DNA from: CAIUMH01 sp963758555
GTDB taxonomy: Bacteria > Actinomycetota > Acidimicrobiia > Acidimicrobiales > RAAP-2
Length of the DNA: 64,000 nucleotides
Reading direction: 5' to 3'
Assembly (NCBI GenBank): GCA_963758555.1
Contig: CAVWVW010000003.1
Location: 806,001-870,000, forward strand
Part shown: piece after piece, positions 33,059-41,896 of the stretch
Position numbering within the stretch: position 1 is the stretch's first letter
Layout of the letters: every line of letters begins with the position of its first letter
Position numbers and translations under genes: made by a program
Notes under the pieces: generated by a model
What the model was told of the DNA's origin: nothing
Seen by the model: the letters and a program-made list of their open reading frames with translations, nothing else
Databases searched by the model: none

Positions 33059-34717
33059 ATGAGCACGCACGGTGATGGCGGCCAAGGCGGCGCCGTGGAT
33101 CCGACCGCGACCGCGGCATGGGCGTCGCTTCGAGCAGACGCCGCTCGTCTCGAAGCGGTCGAGCTCCGAGAGCTCTTCGCCTCGTCGGCGACGAGGGCGG
33201 ACGACCTCAGCCTCGAGGTCTGCGGCATCCACGCCGATCTGTCGAAGAACCTGCTCGACACCGAGGTGGTCGCGCACCTCGTGCAGCTGGCGGAGGAGAC
33301 GGGCGTCGAAGCCCAGCGCGATGCGATGTTCCGTGGAGAGGCCATCAACAGCTCTGAGCGGCGAAGCGTGCTCCACGTCGCGCTCCGGATGCCTCGAGAG
33401 GCGACGCTCGAGCTGGACGGCCACGACGTGGTCGCCGACGTCCACGAGGTGCTCGATCGGATGGCGGTCTTCGTCGATGCGGTGCGAGAGGGCACCTGGC
33501 GGGGTGCGACGGGTGAGCAGATCACGCACGTCGTCAACATCGGCATCGGTGGTTCGTACCTCGGGCCGGAGATGGCGTCAAAGGCGCTCAGGCGCTCGGT
33601 GTCCTCATCGCTCGAGGCCCGCTTCGTCGCCAACGTCGATGGCGCCGACTTCGAGATCGCCACGCGAGGGCTCGACCCGGCGACGACGCTCTTCATCATC
33701 TCGTCGAAGACCTTCACCACGCTCGAGACCATGACCAACGCCCAGATCGCTCGTGCCTGGATCGTGGCGGGCCTCGGCGAAGAGGCGGTGGCCAACCACT
33801 TCGTGGCGGTGTCGACCAACGCCGAGGAGGTGGCGGCCTTCGGCATCAGGGCTGACTCGATGTTCGGCTTCTGGAGCTTCGTGGGTGGTCGGTACTCGAT
33901 GGACTCTGCCATCGGGCTCTCGACCATGCTGCTGGTGGGCTCTGACGGCTTCGCCGAGATGCTCGCCGGCTTCCACGCCATGGACGAGCACTTCCGCACG
34001 GCTCCCATCGCCGAGAACCTTCCCATGCTCCTCGGGCTCTCGAGGGTCTGGTACTCGGGCTTCAAGGGGGTCGACAGCATCGGGGTGATGCCCTATGCGG
34101 CCGATCTTGCCCGGCTGCCCGCCTACCTCCAGCAGCTCGAGATGGAGTCGAACGGCAAGCGAGTCCGTCGAGACGGCGCACCGGTGGGCTACGACACAGG
34201 TCTGATCTTCTGGGGCGAGCCTGGCACTGACGGGCAGCACTCCTTCTACCAGCTGCTCCATCAAGGCACCCGGCTGGTGCCGCTCGATCTGATCGGCGTG
34301 CTCGAGCCCCTCTCGGACCTCCCCGCCAGCCACGATCTCTTGATGGCCAACCTCTTTGCGCAAGCTGCGTCGCTGGCCTTCGGCCGGACAGCCGAGGAGG
34401 TGGCGGCTGCGGGGGTCGAGTCCTTCCAGGTGCCGTTCCGCACCTTCCCAGGCAACCGACCCTCGACGCTGCTCTTGCTCGACGAGCTCTCGGCGTTCTC
34501 CCTCGGCGCCCTGATCGCCCTCTACGAGCACGAGGTCTTCACCCAAGGCGCGGTCTGGGGCATCGATTCGTTCGATCAGTGGGGCGTCGAGCTCGGCAAG
34601 CAGCTGGCTTTGGAGGTGGCGGGCGATCTGACCGATCCAGACGCACCGCTCGCGCATGATGCCTCGACGAACAGCGCCATCTCGCTTTACCGCTCACGCC
34701 GTCAAGGCCGTTCGTGA
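33059..34717 (+). CDS. pgi: Glucose-6-phosphate isomerase
   Basis: A 552-residue phosphoglucose isomerase linking glucose 6-phosphate and fructose 6-phosphate. Markers are VVNIGIGGSYLGPEMASKAL at about residue 160, SSKTFTTLETMTNA, the GGRYSMDSAIGL segment and the C-terminal signature QWGVELGKQLA. Length matches the 550-residue bacterial form. The ATG after GGAGAAGAGG is preferred; the open frame runs further upstream over the end of zwf without conservation. Confidence 0.95.
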   Translation: MSTHGDGGQGGAVDPTATAAWASLRADAARLEAVELRELFASSATRADDLSLEVCGIHADLSKNLLDTEVVAHLVQLAEETGVEAQRDAMFRGEAINSSERRSVLHVALRMPREATLELDGHDVVADVHEVLDRMAVFVDAVREGTWRGATGEQITHVVNIGIGGSYLGPEMASKALRRSVSSSLEARFVANVDGADFEIATRGLDPATTLFIISSKTFTTLETMTNAQIARAWIVAGLGEEAVANHFVAVSTNAEEVAAFGIRADSMFGFWSFVGGRYSMDSAIGLSTMLLVGSDGFAEMLAGFHAMDEHFRTAPIAENLPMLLGLSRVWYSGFKGVDSIGVMPYAADLARLPAYLQQLEMESNGKRVRRDGAPVGYDTGLIFWGEPGTDGQHSFYQLLHQGTRLVPLDLIGVLEPLSDLPASHDLLMANLFAQAASLAFGRTAEEVAAAGVESFQVPFRTFPGNRPSTLLLLDELSAFSLGALIALYEHEVFTQGAVWGIDSFDQWGVELGKQLALEVAGDLTDPDAPLAHDASTNSAISLYRSRRQGRS

Positions 34718-35482
34718 GCGCCTCGCTCAGCGTGGTGCCCGATCATGAGGCGTGGCTGGCGGTGGCCGGCCAGGTCTTCGCCACGGCTGCGCAGTCGGCG
34801 ATCGAGCAGCACGGCTCCTTCGTCGTCGCGCTCGCTGGGGGGACCACGCCCAAGGACCTCTACGAGCACCTCGCATCAGAGCCGCTGACGGACGAGATCG
34901 AGTGGTCGAAGGTGATCTTCCTCTTCGGTGACGAGCGCTGCGTGGCGCCCGATGACCCTTCGTCGAACTTCCTGATGGCCAAGACGGCGCTGCTCGATCC
35001 GGTCGGCATCGCCTCCAACCAGGTTCACAGGCTTCGTGGCGAGGCCGATCCCCAGAGCGAGGCGACGCGCTACTGCCAGCTGCTCGCGGGCCTGCTCGGT
35101 GGCACCTGCGACGACGAAGGTGGCCCCACTCGCCCGGTGGACCTCGTCTTGCTGGGCTTGGGCGCGAACGCCCACACCGCGTCGCTCTTCCCAGGGCTCA
35201 CCTGGTCGGTGGAGCGACACCGCTGGGTTGTCGCGGAGTACGTCGAGGTGGCTCGCTCGTGGAGGTTGACCCTTGGTGCACCGGTGCTCGGCACGGCACA
35301 GCAGATCGTGTTCCTGGTCGCCGGAGCAGGGCAAAGCTGACGCGGTGGCCAGCGTCCTCGAAGGAGACGTCGATCCGGTGGTCCGACCGGCTCAGCTCTT
35401 CGCCACGCTGTCGGCCACCCGGTGGATCCTCGACGTGCCAGCGGCGAGCAAGCTGAGCCCAGCGCTGCGTGGCTCTCAGTAA
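34714..35482 (+). CDS. pgl: 6-phosphogluconolactonase, interrupted by a +1 frameshift
   Basis: It hydrolyses 6-phosphogluconolactone, the step between Zwf and Gnd. The first frame has FVVALAGGTTPKDLYEHL, FLFGDERCVAPDDPSSN and LVLLGLGANAHTASLFPG, then stops at 35338-35340 right after FLVAGAGQS. One base on, the frame continues GKADAVASVLEGDVDPVVRP, the normal family ending, to a stop at 35482. Removing one G from GGG at 35329-35331 yields a 255-residue full-length protein. GTG start overlapping the pgi stop. A sequence error is more likely than loss in an otherwise intact pathway. Confidence 0.88.
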
Positions 35483-36090
35483 GCGGTGATCTCGAGGTCG
35501 CCCTTCAAGACCAGCGCGTCGTTCCCCGGCAGGTAGTCGACGGGGATCTCCCCAGGGCTGTCGAAGTAGCCCACGTCGAAGACGTTGGTCGAGGCCACCT
35601 CGTCGACGTTCGCCATGCCGACCAGCGCCAGCTCCTCTGCGGTCGAGAACGCCTCATTGAAGGGGACGCTGCCCACCTTCAAGTTGGCGAGGTCGTCCCG
35701 GCTCACTCGCCCCACCAGGCTGTAGGTGCACGAGGGCGAGCTCCCGATGATCCGGCCGATCATGGCGTGGGTCCGACCGTCGTCGATGACGTAGAGCACG
35801 TCGCTGCCCGAGGCGATCGACTCGCGCACGCGCTCGTGGCGCTCGTGGGAGGCCAGCAGGTGCCACTGGGTGTGTCGATGGTCCTTCATGGCCAGCAGCG
35901 GGCCCTCAGGGATCGTGGTGTCTGACTCGTCCTCGGCGAGGGCGTTGTCGATGGCGTCACCCACCAGCGGCTCAGGAGCGACGCCCAGGTCCGGGTCGAG
36001 GATGATGTCGCCAGGCTTGGGTCGCTGGCCATCGCCCGCCGTCACGGCGGTGGGCCACGAAGCCTCGGGTGTCTGGTCTTCGTTGGTCAT
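35476..36090 (-). CDS. Conserved hypothetical protein
   Basis: A 204-residue soluble protein I cannot assign. The N-terminal 60 residues are Pro/Asp/Glu-rich and probably disordered. The C-terminal 140 form a domain with ESIASGSDVLYVIDDGRTHA, RIIGSSPSCTYSLVGRV and DVGYFDSPGEIPVDYL. AGGAGCAGGG precedes the ATG. It converges on pgl, overlapping its corrected end by seven bases. Confidence 0.65.
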   Translation of the reverse strand: MTNEDQTPEASWPTAVTAGDGQRPKPGDIILDPDLGVAPEPLVGDAIDNALAEDESDTTIPEGPLLAMKDHRHTQWHLLASHERHERVRESIASGSDVLYVIDDGRTHAMIGRIIGSSPSCTYSLVGRVSRDDLANLKVGSVPFNEAFSTAEELALVGMANVDEVASTNVFDVGYFDSPGEIPVDYLPGNDALVLKGDLEITAY

Positions 36091-36232
36091 CCCTGCTCCT
36101 CGCATCGCTTCACCGACGTGCTCGCACGGGACTCTATCGGGGAAGGATCGGGCGGGCGGAGCGTCGGGGATCGCCGGGGCCACCCGGCGCAGGGTGCTGT
36201 GGCAGGCTCAGGAGATGGGGGAGGGGGCGAGC

Positions 36233-37012
36233 GTGCCGACGACGGTGCTCATCGCAGGCGGCTCGACGGGGATGGGCCTCGCGACGGCATGCCGCTTTGG
36301 TCGGGAGGGCGCCTCGGTCGCCCTCTTCGGGCGAAGCGAGGCATCGCTTGCAGCCGCAGAGCGCCTCGTGGTGGAGCAAGGGGCGCGCCACGTGCTCGCA
36401 CTCGTCTGCGACGTCACCGACACCGACGCCGTCGAGCGCTGCGTGGCCGAGGTGGGCGAGTCGTTCGGTCACCTGAACGCCTTGGTCAACGCCGTGGGCC
36501 CGGGCAGCACCGGGGGGATCGAGGATTTGGACGACGCAGCCTGGGAGGCGGCGTTCGACACCGGGGTGCTCTCGGCCGTGCGCACCACCCGGGCCAGCCT
36601 GCCGCTGCTGCGGAGGGCGCCGTGGGCGAGGATCGTGAACGTGACGGCGACGTCGGTCAAGCACCAGAGCCCTCCGCTGATCGCCTACACCGCGGCCAAG
36701 ACTGCGCTCGCCAGCATGACGAAGAATCTGGCTCGAGCCCTCGGACCCGAGCAGATCTTGGTCAACGCTGTTGCTCCCGGAGCCGTGCTCTCCGACACCC
36801 TCGCTGCCGCGCTCAGCGCGGGTGGTGCCGATGGCAGCGATCCCGTCGCCGGCTACCGGGTCCTCGAGGAGCTCTACGGGCACCACGCTGACCTTCACCG
36901 GCTGGGGACGCCAGCGGAGGTGGCGGAGGTCATCTACTTCTGCGCGTCAGAGGCGAACTCGTACATGACGGGTGCGCAGCTGAACGTGGACGGCGGCACC
37001 GACTTCTCCTGA
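36233..37012 (+). CDS. Short-chain dehydrogenase/reductase (SDR)
   Basis: A 259-residue classical SDR. Cofactor motif AGGSTGMGLA, then GRSEASLAAAERL at the end of beta-2 (Arg favours NADP), NAVGPGS, the catalytic Ser in VNVTATSVK and the Tyr-x3-Lys in YTAAK, ending in QLNVDGGTDFS. The GTG start is eight bases after GGAGGG; an ATG at 36215 is the alternative. Substrate not deducible. Confidence 0.87.
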   Translation: MPTTVLIAGGSTGMGLATACRFGREGASVALFGRSEASLAAAERLVVEQGARHVLALVCDVTDTDAVERCVAEVGESFGHLNALVNAVGPGSTGGIEDLDDAAWEAAFDTGVLSAVRTTRASLPLLRRAPWARIVNVTATSVKHQSPPLIAYTAAKTALASMTKNLARALGPEQILVNAVAPGAVLSDTLAAALSAGGADGSDPVAGYRVLEELYGHHADLHRLGTPAEVAEVIYFCASEANSYMTGAQLNVDGGTDFS

Positions 37013-37127
37013 GAGCTCTCGGAGCTCGTGAGCCCTTGTGGGGCGAGCACGGAGAGGGAGAGGTCCTCGCTCAGGAGAGGTGCAGCGAACGCCAACCGGT
37101 ACGATCGACTCCAACGTGGAGGGACAC

Positions 37128-37577
37128 ATGGGCGAGATCGTGGTGGGCGTGGATGGCTCGAGTGCAGCGGCCGAGGTCGCCTCGTGGGCGGCCCAAGAAG
37201 CAGCCCTGAGAGGCGCGACCCTCCGGGTGGTCAGCGTGGGCCAGAGCCCTTCGGCGTGGATGGACATGGGTGAAGCGCTCGGCGGTGCGGTGTCCGCCAC
37301 CATGAGCGACGCTGACCTCGAGGCCATCACCATGACCACCATCGACGAAGCCCTGGGCCGCGCCGTGCTTCCCGAGCAGGTGGAGGTCATCAAAGATGCC
37401 CGCCTCGGTCACCCGGGAGACGTCTTGGTTCGAGCCAGCAGCGGTGCTGACCTGCTGGTCGTGGGCAGCAGCGGACGAGGGGACATCGGCAGCGTGCTGC
37501 TGGGGTCGGTGGGTCTCCACTGCGTGCATCACGCTCTGTGTCCCGTCGTCGTCATCCCCACCAAGCAACGCCCGTGA
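37128..37577 (+). CDS. Universal stress protein (UspA family)
   Basis: A 149-residue single Usp domain. It starts EIVVGVDGSSAAAEVASWAA, and the C-terminal ATP-binding signature is VVGSSGRGDIGSVLLGSV (G-x2-G-x9-G-S), so it is of the ATP-binding class. GTGGAGGG lies in front of the ATG. Overlap of its stop with the next gene's GTG implies coupling to the HAD phosphatase. Usp proteins respond to stress or growth arrest; the trigger is not visible. Confidence 0.9.
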   Translation: MGEIVVGVDGSSAAAEVASWAAQEAALRGATLRVVSVGQSPSAWMDMGEALGGAVSATMSDADLEAITMTTIDEALGRAVLPEQVEVIKDARLGHPGDVLVRASSGADLLVVGSSGRGDIGSVLLGSVGLHCVHHALCPVVVIPTKQRP

Positions 37578-38317
37578 GCTCGACCACCTCGACGGTGGTC
37601 GTCGATCTCGATGGCGTGGTGTGGTTGGCCGGCGAGCCGCTCGCCGGCGCCGCCGAAGGCGTCGCCCTCTTAGAAGAGGCGGGTCATCGCGTGGTCTTCG
37701 CCACGAACAATTCGTCGCCGACCCTCGATGAGCTCGTGGCTCGCCTCGAACGGGCGGACATCAAGGGCACCCCTGAGCAGATCGTGACCTCGGCGCAGGC
37801 AGCCGCCCTCGCCGCTCCACCCGGGTCGAGCGCCCTGGTCGTCGGCGAGGCAGGGCTGCTCGAGGCCTGCGAGGCCCGGGGGCTCCGGCTAGAGGGTCAC
37901 GCTGCCTTCGTCCTTGTGGGCTGGCAGCGGAGCTTCGACTTCACCATGGTGGCGAACGCGGCGACCGCGGTGCGCCAAGGAGCGACGCTGGTGGCCACCA
38001 ACGATGACCCGACCCACCCGACCCCCGATGGGTTGCTGCCCGGGACCGGTGCGCTCGTCGCGGCGATCTCGACAGCAGCCGAGCAAGCGCCCCTGATCGC
38101 GGGCAAGCCCGGGCCCCTGATGGCAACGCTCGTGCGGGACCGTGCCAGCGAGATCGCCCTCGTCATCGGGGACAGGCCGTCGACCGATGGTGCCTTCGCT
38201 CGTCGACTCAAGGCACCGTTCGGTCTGGTGCTCTCGGAGGCGACTCCTCTCGACGCCGGCGAAGCGGCGGTGACGGGACCCTCCCTGCTCGAGGTGGTGC
38301 GTGCGTTTCTCCGTTGA
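37574..38317 (+). CDS. HAD-IIA family phosphatase (NagD-like)
   Basis: A 247-residue HAD hydrolase. Motif I is VVDLDGVVWLAGEP with the nucleophilic Asp, motif II is FATNNSS, and motif III/IV is GKPGPLM followed by LVIGDRPSTDGAFA. The cap type and these motifs fit the NagD/PNPase-like subgroup, which dephosphorylates sugar or other small phosphates. In many actinobacteria a gene of this kind sits just ahead of tlyA, as here. Confidence 0.85.
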   Translation: MSSTTSTVVVDLDGVVWLAGEPLAGAAEGVALLEEAGHRVVFATNNSSPTLDELVARLERADIKGTPEQIVTSAQAAALAAPPGSSALVVGEAGLLEACEARGLRLEGHAAFVLVGWQRSFDFTMVANAATAVRQGATLVATNDDPTHPTPDGLLPGTGALVAAISTAAEQAPLIAGKPGPLMATLVRDRASEIALVIGDRPSTDGAFARRLKAPFGLVLSEATPLDAGEAAVTGPSLLEVVRAFLR

Positions 38318-38363
38318 GCTCATCGCGGAACGCTCAGAGGGGCTCCACTAGCGTCACAGAGCA

Positions 38364-38609
38364 ATGGAACGACCGCACCCCGAGCGTTACGTCGATGCAG
38401 GCCACGTCGCAGCGACGGTGGTCAACGGTCATCTGGCCGACGGCGTGCAGTCGGCCAAGGATTCGCTGGCCGCCGCCACGAGTGCGACCCCTCGGGCCGT
38501 CGTCGGTGTCGGACGCACCGTGGTCTACAAGACGGGATCATTGATTCGAGGGACGGGCTTGCGCTTTCGAAGGCTGGCTGGCCGCCTCGAGAGCGCCGTG
38601 GAGCGCTAG
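38364..38609 (+). CDS. Small conserved-position protein before tlyA
   Basis: An 81-residue basic protein (RAVVGVGRTVVYKTGSLIRG near the middle, then Arg-rich helix LRFRRLAGRLESAVER). No membrane segment is strong enough to call. The role is unknown. It fits tightly between the HAD phosphatase and tlyA, in the place where actinobacteria often have a small hypothetical gene. Confidence 0.6.
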   Translation: MERPHPERYVDAGHVAATVVNGHLADGVQSAKDSLAAATSATPRAVVGVGRTVVYKTGSLIRGTGLRFRRLAGRLESAVER

Positions 38610-38613
38610 ATCG

Positions 38614-39432
38614 ATGGCGCGCCAGCGCCTCGATCGCGTGCTCGTCTCTCGCGGTCTGGTGTCCTCACGTCAAGAAGCCTCCTTGGCGATCGAGGAGCAT
38701 CGCGTCTTGGTCGCAGGCGTGGTGGCTGAGAAGGCCTCTCGCCAGGTGGCACCCGAAGACCCGATCATCGTGACCGACGGTGGTGCACGCTTCGTCTCTC
38801 GCGGGGGCCTCAAGCTCGAGCACGCTCTCGAGTGCTTCGATCTCCAGGTGGCCGGTCGTGATGCCCTCGACGCCGGGAGCTCGACGGGGGGCTTCGTCGA
38901 CTGCCTGCTCCAGCGAGGGGCGGCCCGCGTGGTGGCCGTCGACGTCGGCTACGGCCAGCTGCACGAGAAGCTCCGCTCCGACGATCGGGTGATCAGCCTG
39001 GAGCGGACCAACATCCGCCAGCTCTCAGCCGCCGAGCTTCGAGGGCACCTCGACGGCGCCCTGGCGACCTTCTTGTCGGCAGATCTCTCGTTCATCTCGC
39101 TTCGCCCGTTGGTGCCTGTGCTGCTCGATCTGGTCGAGGAGGAGGCCGATCTCGTCCTGTTGTGCAAGCCCCAGTTCGAGGTGGGTCGGGTCATCGCTTC
39201 ACGAGGGCACGGTGTCGTCAAGGAGCGCGCTGATCGTCGAGCGGCTCTGGTGGGCCTCTGTGGCGCGCTGAGCGAGGCTCGAGCCGCCATCATGGGGGTG
39301 GTGAGTTCACCGATCCTCGGTCCTGCTGGCAACGCTGAGTTCTGCTTGCACGTGCGCCCGAAGGGAGACCCCAGTCCAGGGCTCGACGATGCCATCGAAG
39401 CCGCCCTCGATCAGGCTGAGGCCCTGTCATGA
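38614..39432 (+). CDS. tlyA: TlyA family rRNA 2'-O-methyltransferase
   Basis: A 272-residue protein with an N-terminal S4 RNA-binding domain (QRLDRVLVSRGLVSSRQEAS) and a FtsJ-like methyltransferase domain (ALDAGSSTGGFVDCLLQRGA binds SAM; LSFISL and LCKPQFEVGR follow). TlyA 2'-O-methylates cytidines in 16S and/or 23S rRNA. The stop overlaps the nadK ATG (ATGA). Confidence 0.93.
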   Translation: MARQRLDRVLVSRGLVSSRQEASLAIEEHRVLVAGVVAEKASRQVAPEDPIIVTDGGARFVSRGGLKLEHALECFDLQVAGRDALDAGSSTGGFVDCLLQRGAARVVAVDVGYGQLHEKLRSDDRVISLERTNIRQLSAAELRGHLDGALATFLSADLSFISLRPLVPVLLDLVEEEADLVLLCKPQFEVGRVIASRGHGVVKERADRRAALVGLCGALSEARAAIMGVVSSPILGPAGNAEFCLHVRPKGDPSPGLDDAIEAALDQAEALS

Positions 39433-40271
39433 GCGTCGACGTCGCCCTGGTGGTCCACGACGGCCGCGAGGATGCGGTCGCGTTGGCCGACGAGACGGAG
39501 GCGAATCTCAACGAGAAGGGCATCAGCGTCGCCAGGATCGGGCTTGAGGCGCTCGAGGCCGATGACGGCTCGGCCCACTTCGAAGAGCTGAACCCCTCGT
39601 TGTGCGTGAGCCTGGGCGGAGACGGCACGTTCCTGCGCTCGGCCCGCTTCGCCCACAGCTGCGGCACGCCCATCCTCGGCGTCAACTTCGGTCGAGTGGG
39701 CTATCTGCTCGATCTCCCACCGGCCGAGCTCGATGACGTGATCGTCGAGACCTTGGCCGGGCGGGCTTCGATCGAGCGGCGCGCCGGCTTGGCCATCACG
39801 CTGATCGAGGCCGATCAGACCCGCTCGTTCTTCGCCGTCAACGAGCTCTCGGTGGAGAAGACGGTGCCGGGCCACGTGGTTCGCCTGACGTCGTCGATCG
39901 ATGGCGAGCTGTTCTTGACCTACTCGGCGGACGGGATGCTCTTGTCGACGCCTGCGGGATCGACGGCGTACAACCTCTCAGCGGGAGGGCCAGTCTTGGC
40001 GCCTCACCTCGACGCCTTCGTGATGACCCCTGTCGCTCCCCACCTCGTGATCGACCGCAGCGTCGTGCTCGGTGGCGAGCAAGTGGTCAGCCTGGAGGTC
40101 ATCGGCGATCGACCAGCGGTCTGCGTGGTCGACGGCGTCTCGGTGGCCACGGTGGCGGTCGGCACCCAGGTGCGCGCCCGGCGCCACGAGCGCTGGCTCG
40201 AGGTCGTGGTGCTGGCGGACAGGGGCGTGGGCCGCCGACTTCGAGAGAGCCTCCGGCAAGGACACGAGTAG
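39429..40271 (+). CDS. nadK: NAD kinase
   Basis: A 280-residue NAD kinase making NADP from NAD with ATP (or polyphosphate). The GGDGT motif is in SLGGDGTFLRSARFAHSCG at about residues 60-78, and the conserved NE/D and TPAGSTAYNLSAGGP segments follow, with MTPVAPH near the C-terminus. It lies between tlyA and recN, a standard actinobacterial order. Confidence 0.96.
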   Translation: MSVDVALVVHDGREDAVALADETEANLNEKGISVARIGLEALEADDGSAHFEELNPSLCVSLGGDGTFLRSARFAHSCGTPILGVNFGRVGYLLDLPPAELDDVIVETLAGRASIERRAGLAITLIEADQTRSFFAVNELSVEKTVPGHVVRLTSSIDGELFLTYSADGMLLSTPAGSTAYNLSAGGPVLAPHLDAFVMTPVAPHLVIDRSVVLGGEQVVSLEVIGDRPAVCVVDGVSVATVAVGTQVRARRHERWLEVVVLADRGVGRRLRESLRQGHE

Positions 40272-40274
40272 GGC

Positions 40275-41843
40275 GTGCTCGTCGAGCTCCACGTCGCAGG
40301 CCTCGGGGTGATCGACGAGTGCCGTCTCTCCTTTCATGAGGGCCTCACGGTCCTGACCGGGGAGACGGGAGCAGGCAAGACCCTTGTGGTCGACGCCCTC
40401 GATCTCCTCTTGGGAGGCCGAGCACGCCGGGGCCTGGTGCCGAGTGGTCGGAGCGCCCTGCTCGAGGCGGTCTTCACCGACGCGCGCGGTGACGAGGTCA
40501 TCTTGGCCAGAGAGCTGCCCGCAGAGGGTCGAGCTCGAGCCTGGATCGACGGCAGGATGGCGTCGGTGCCTGCGCTGGCTGAGCGCGCCGTGGGCCTCTG
40601 TGACATCTACGGCCAGCACGAGCACCACTCGCTCTTGGCGGGCGGCTCGGTGCGCCGAGCCCTTGACGCCTTCGGCACGCTCGACACCGAGACGCTCCAC
40701 GATGCTCGAGCGCAGCTCAGAGACCTGCTGAGAGAGCAGAGCCAGCTCGGTGGCGATGCCACCACGATCGAACGAGAGCTGGCGCTGCTCGAGCACCAGA
40801 TCCAGGAGATCGAGGCGGCTCGTCTCGTCGAGGCCGACGAGATCGAGCGGCTCCTCGAGACCGTCAAGCTGCTGGAGTCTGCGAGCACACTTCGACGCGA
40901 GATCGAGCACGGCCTCGACGTGCTTGACCAGGAGGCCGACGGGCCCCGCCAGGTGATCGCAGGGCTGGCGAAGTCGCTCTCGGGGTACCAGGAGCTCGAC
41001 GAGGTGCATCGCTCCCTGGTGGAGGGAGAGGTGCTCCTCGGTGAGCTGACCAGTGAGCTGCGCCGGGTGGCCGAGCGTGTCGAGGAGGACCCCGAGCGGC
41101 TCGAGGAGGCCAACGTCCGCTTGTCGCTGCTCACCCAGCTGTGTCGACGCTACGGGCCCACGCTCGACGACGTCCTCGAGCGGCACTGGACCCTGGCCGT
41201 CGAGCTCGAGGCCCTCCGAGCAGGGCAGGCTCGCCGAGACGTCATCGATGAGCAGGTAGCCAGGGTGACGTCGCAGGTCGCAGCGCACGAGCAGGCCCTC
41301 GAGGCCGAACGCACCGCGTTGGCCCCACGGTTCGCCGAGGCCATCACTGCTCGGCTGGCGACCCTGGCGCTCGAGCGAGCCGTCGTGAGGGTGACCGTGG
41401 CGGGACCGGCGGGCGATCGCGTCGAGCTGCTCTTCAGCGCCAATCCAGGCCTTGAGCCACAGCCGGTGGCCAAGGTCGCCTCGGGAGGCGAGCTCGCACG
41501 ACTCATGCTGGCGCTGCGTCTCACCATGCCCGAGGGACCGATGACGATGGTCTTCGACGAGGTCGACGCCGGCATCGGGGGTGCGACGGCGCTGACGCTG
41601 GCGTCGGCCCTCGGCGAGGTGGCCCAAGAACGACAGGTCCTCGTCGTCACCCACCTCGCCCAGGTCGCAGCCCTGGCCGACCACCACCTCGGGGTGGTGA
41701 AGGCCTCGGTGGGCGAGGGCACCGCTGCGGTGATCTCGGTCCTCGACGGCGAGGCTCGGGTGGAGGAGATCGCGAGGATGCTCTCCGGGCAGCCGGACTC
41801 CTCGAGTGCCCGTCGCCACGCCTCGGAATTGCTGGGCCGTTGA
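40275..41843 (+). CDS. recN: DNA repair protein RecN
   Basis: A 522-residue SMC-like ATPase for double-strand break repair. Walker A is TGETGAGKTLVVDALDLLLG at about residue 31, a long coiled coil covers about 150-350, the signature motif is ASGGELARLMLAL, and Walker B is MVFDEVDAGIGG. It is somewhat shorter than the usual 555-580 residues, because the coiled coil is reduced. GTG start three bases after nadK. Confidence 0.95.
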   Translation: MLVELHVAGLGVIDECRLSFHEGLTVLTGETGAGKTLVVDALDLLLGGRARRGLVPSGRSALLEAVFTDARGDEVILARELPAEGRARAWIDGRMASVPALAERAVGLCDIYGQHEHHSLLAGGSVRRALDAFGTLDTETLHDARAQLRDLLREQSQLGGDATTIERELALLEHQIQEIEAARLVEADEIERLLETVKLLESASTLRREIEHGLDVLDQEADGPRQVIAGLAKSLSGYQELDEVHRSLVEGEVLLGELTSELRRVAERVEEDPERLEEANVRLSLLTQLCRRYGPTLDDVLERHWTLAVELEALRAGQARRDVIDEQVARVTSQVAAHEQALEAERTALAPRFAEAITARLATLALERAVVRVTVAGPAGDRVELLFSANPGLEPQPVAKVASGGELARLMLALRLTMPEGPMTMVFDEVDAGIGGATALTLASALGEVAQERQVLVVTHLAQVAALADHHLGVVKASVGEGTAAVISVLDGEARVEEIARMLSGQPDSSSARRHASELLGR

Positions 41844-41896
41844 CCTTCCACCACTTCGGTGCGGTCCCTCGTCTACTCTGAGGTTCCGGTGGAAGC

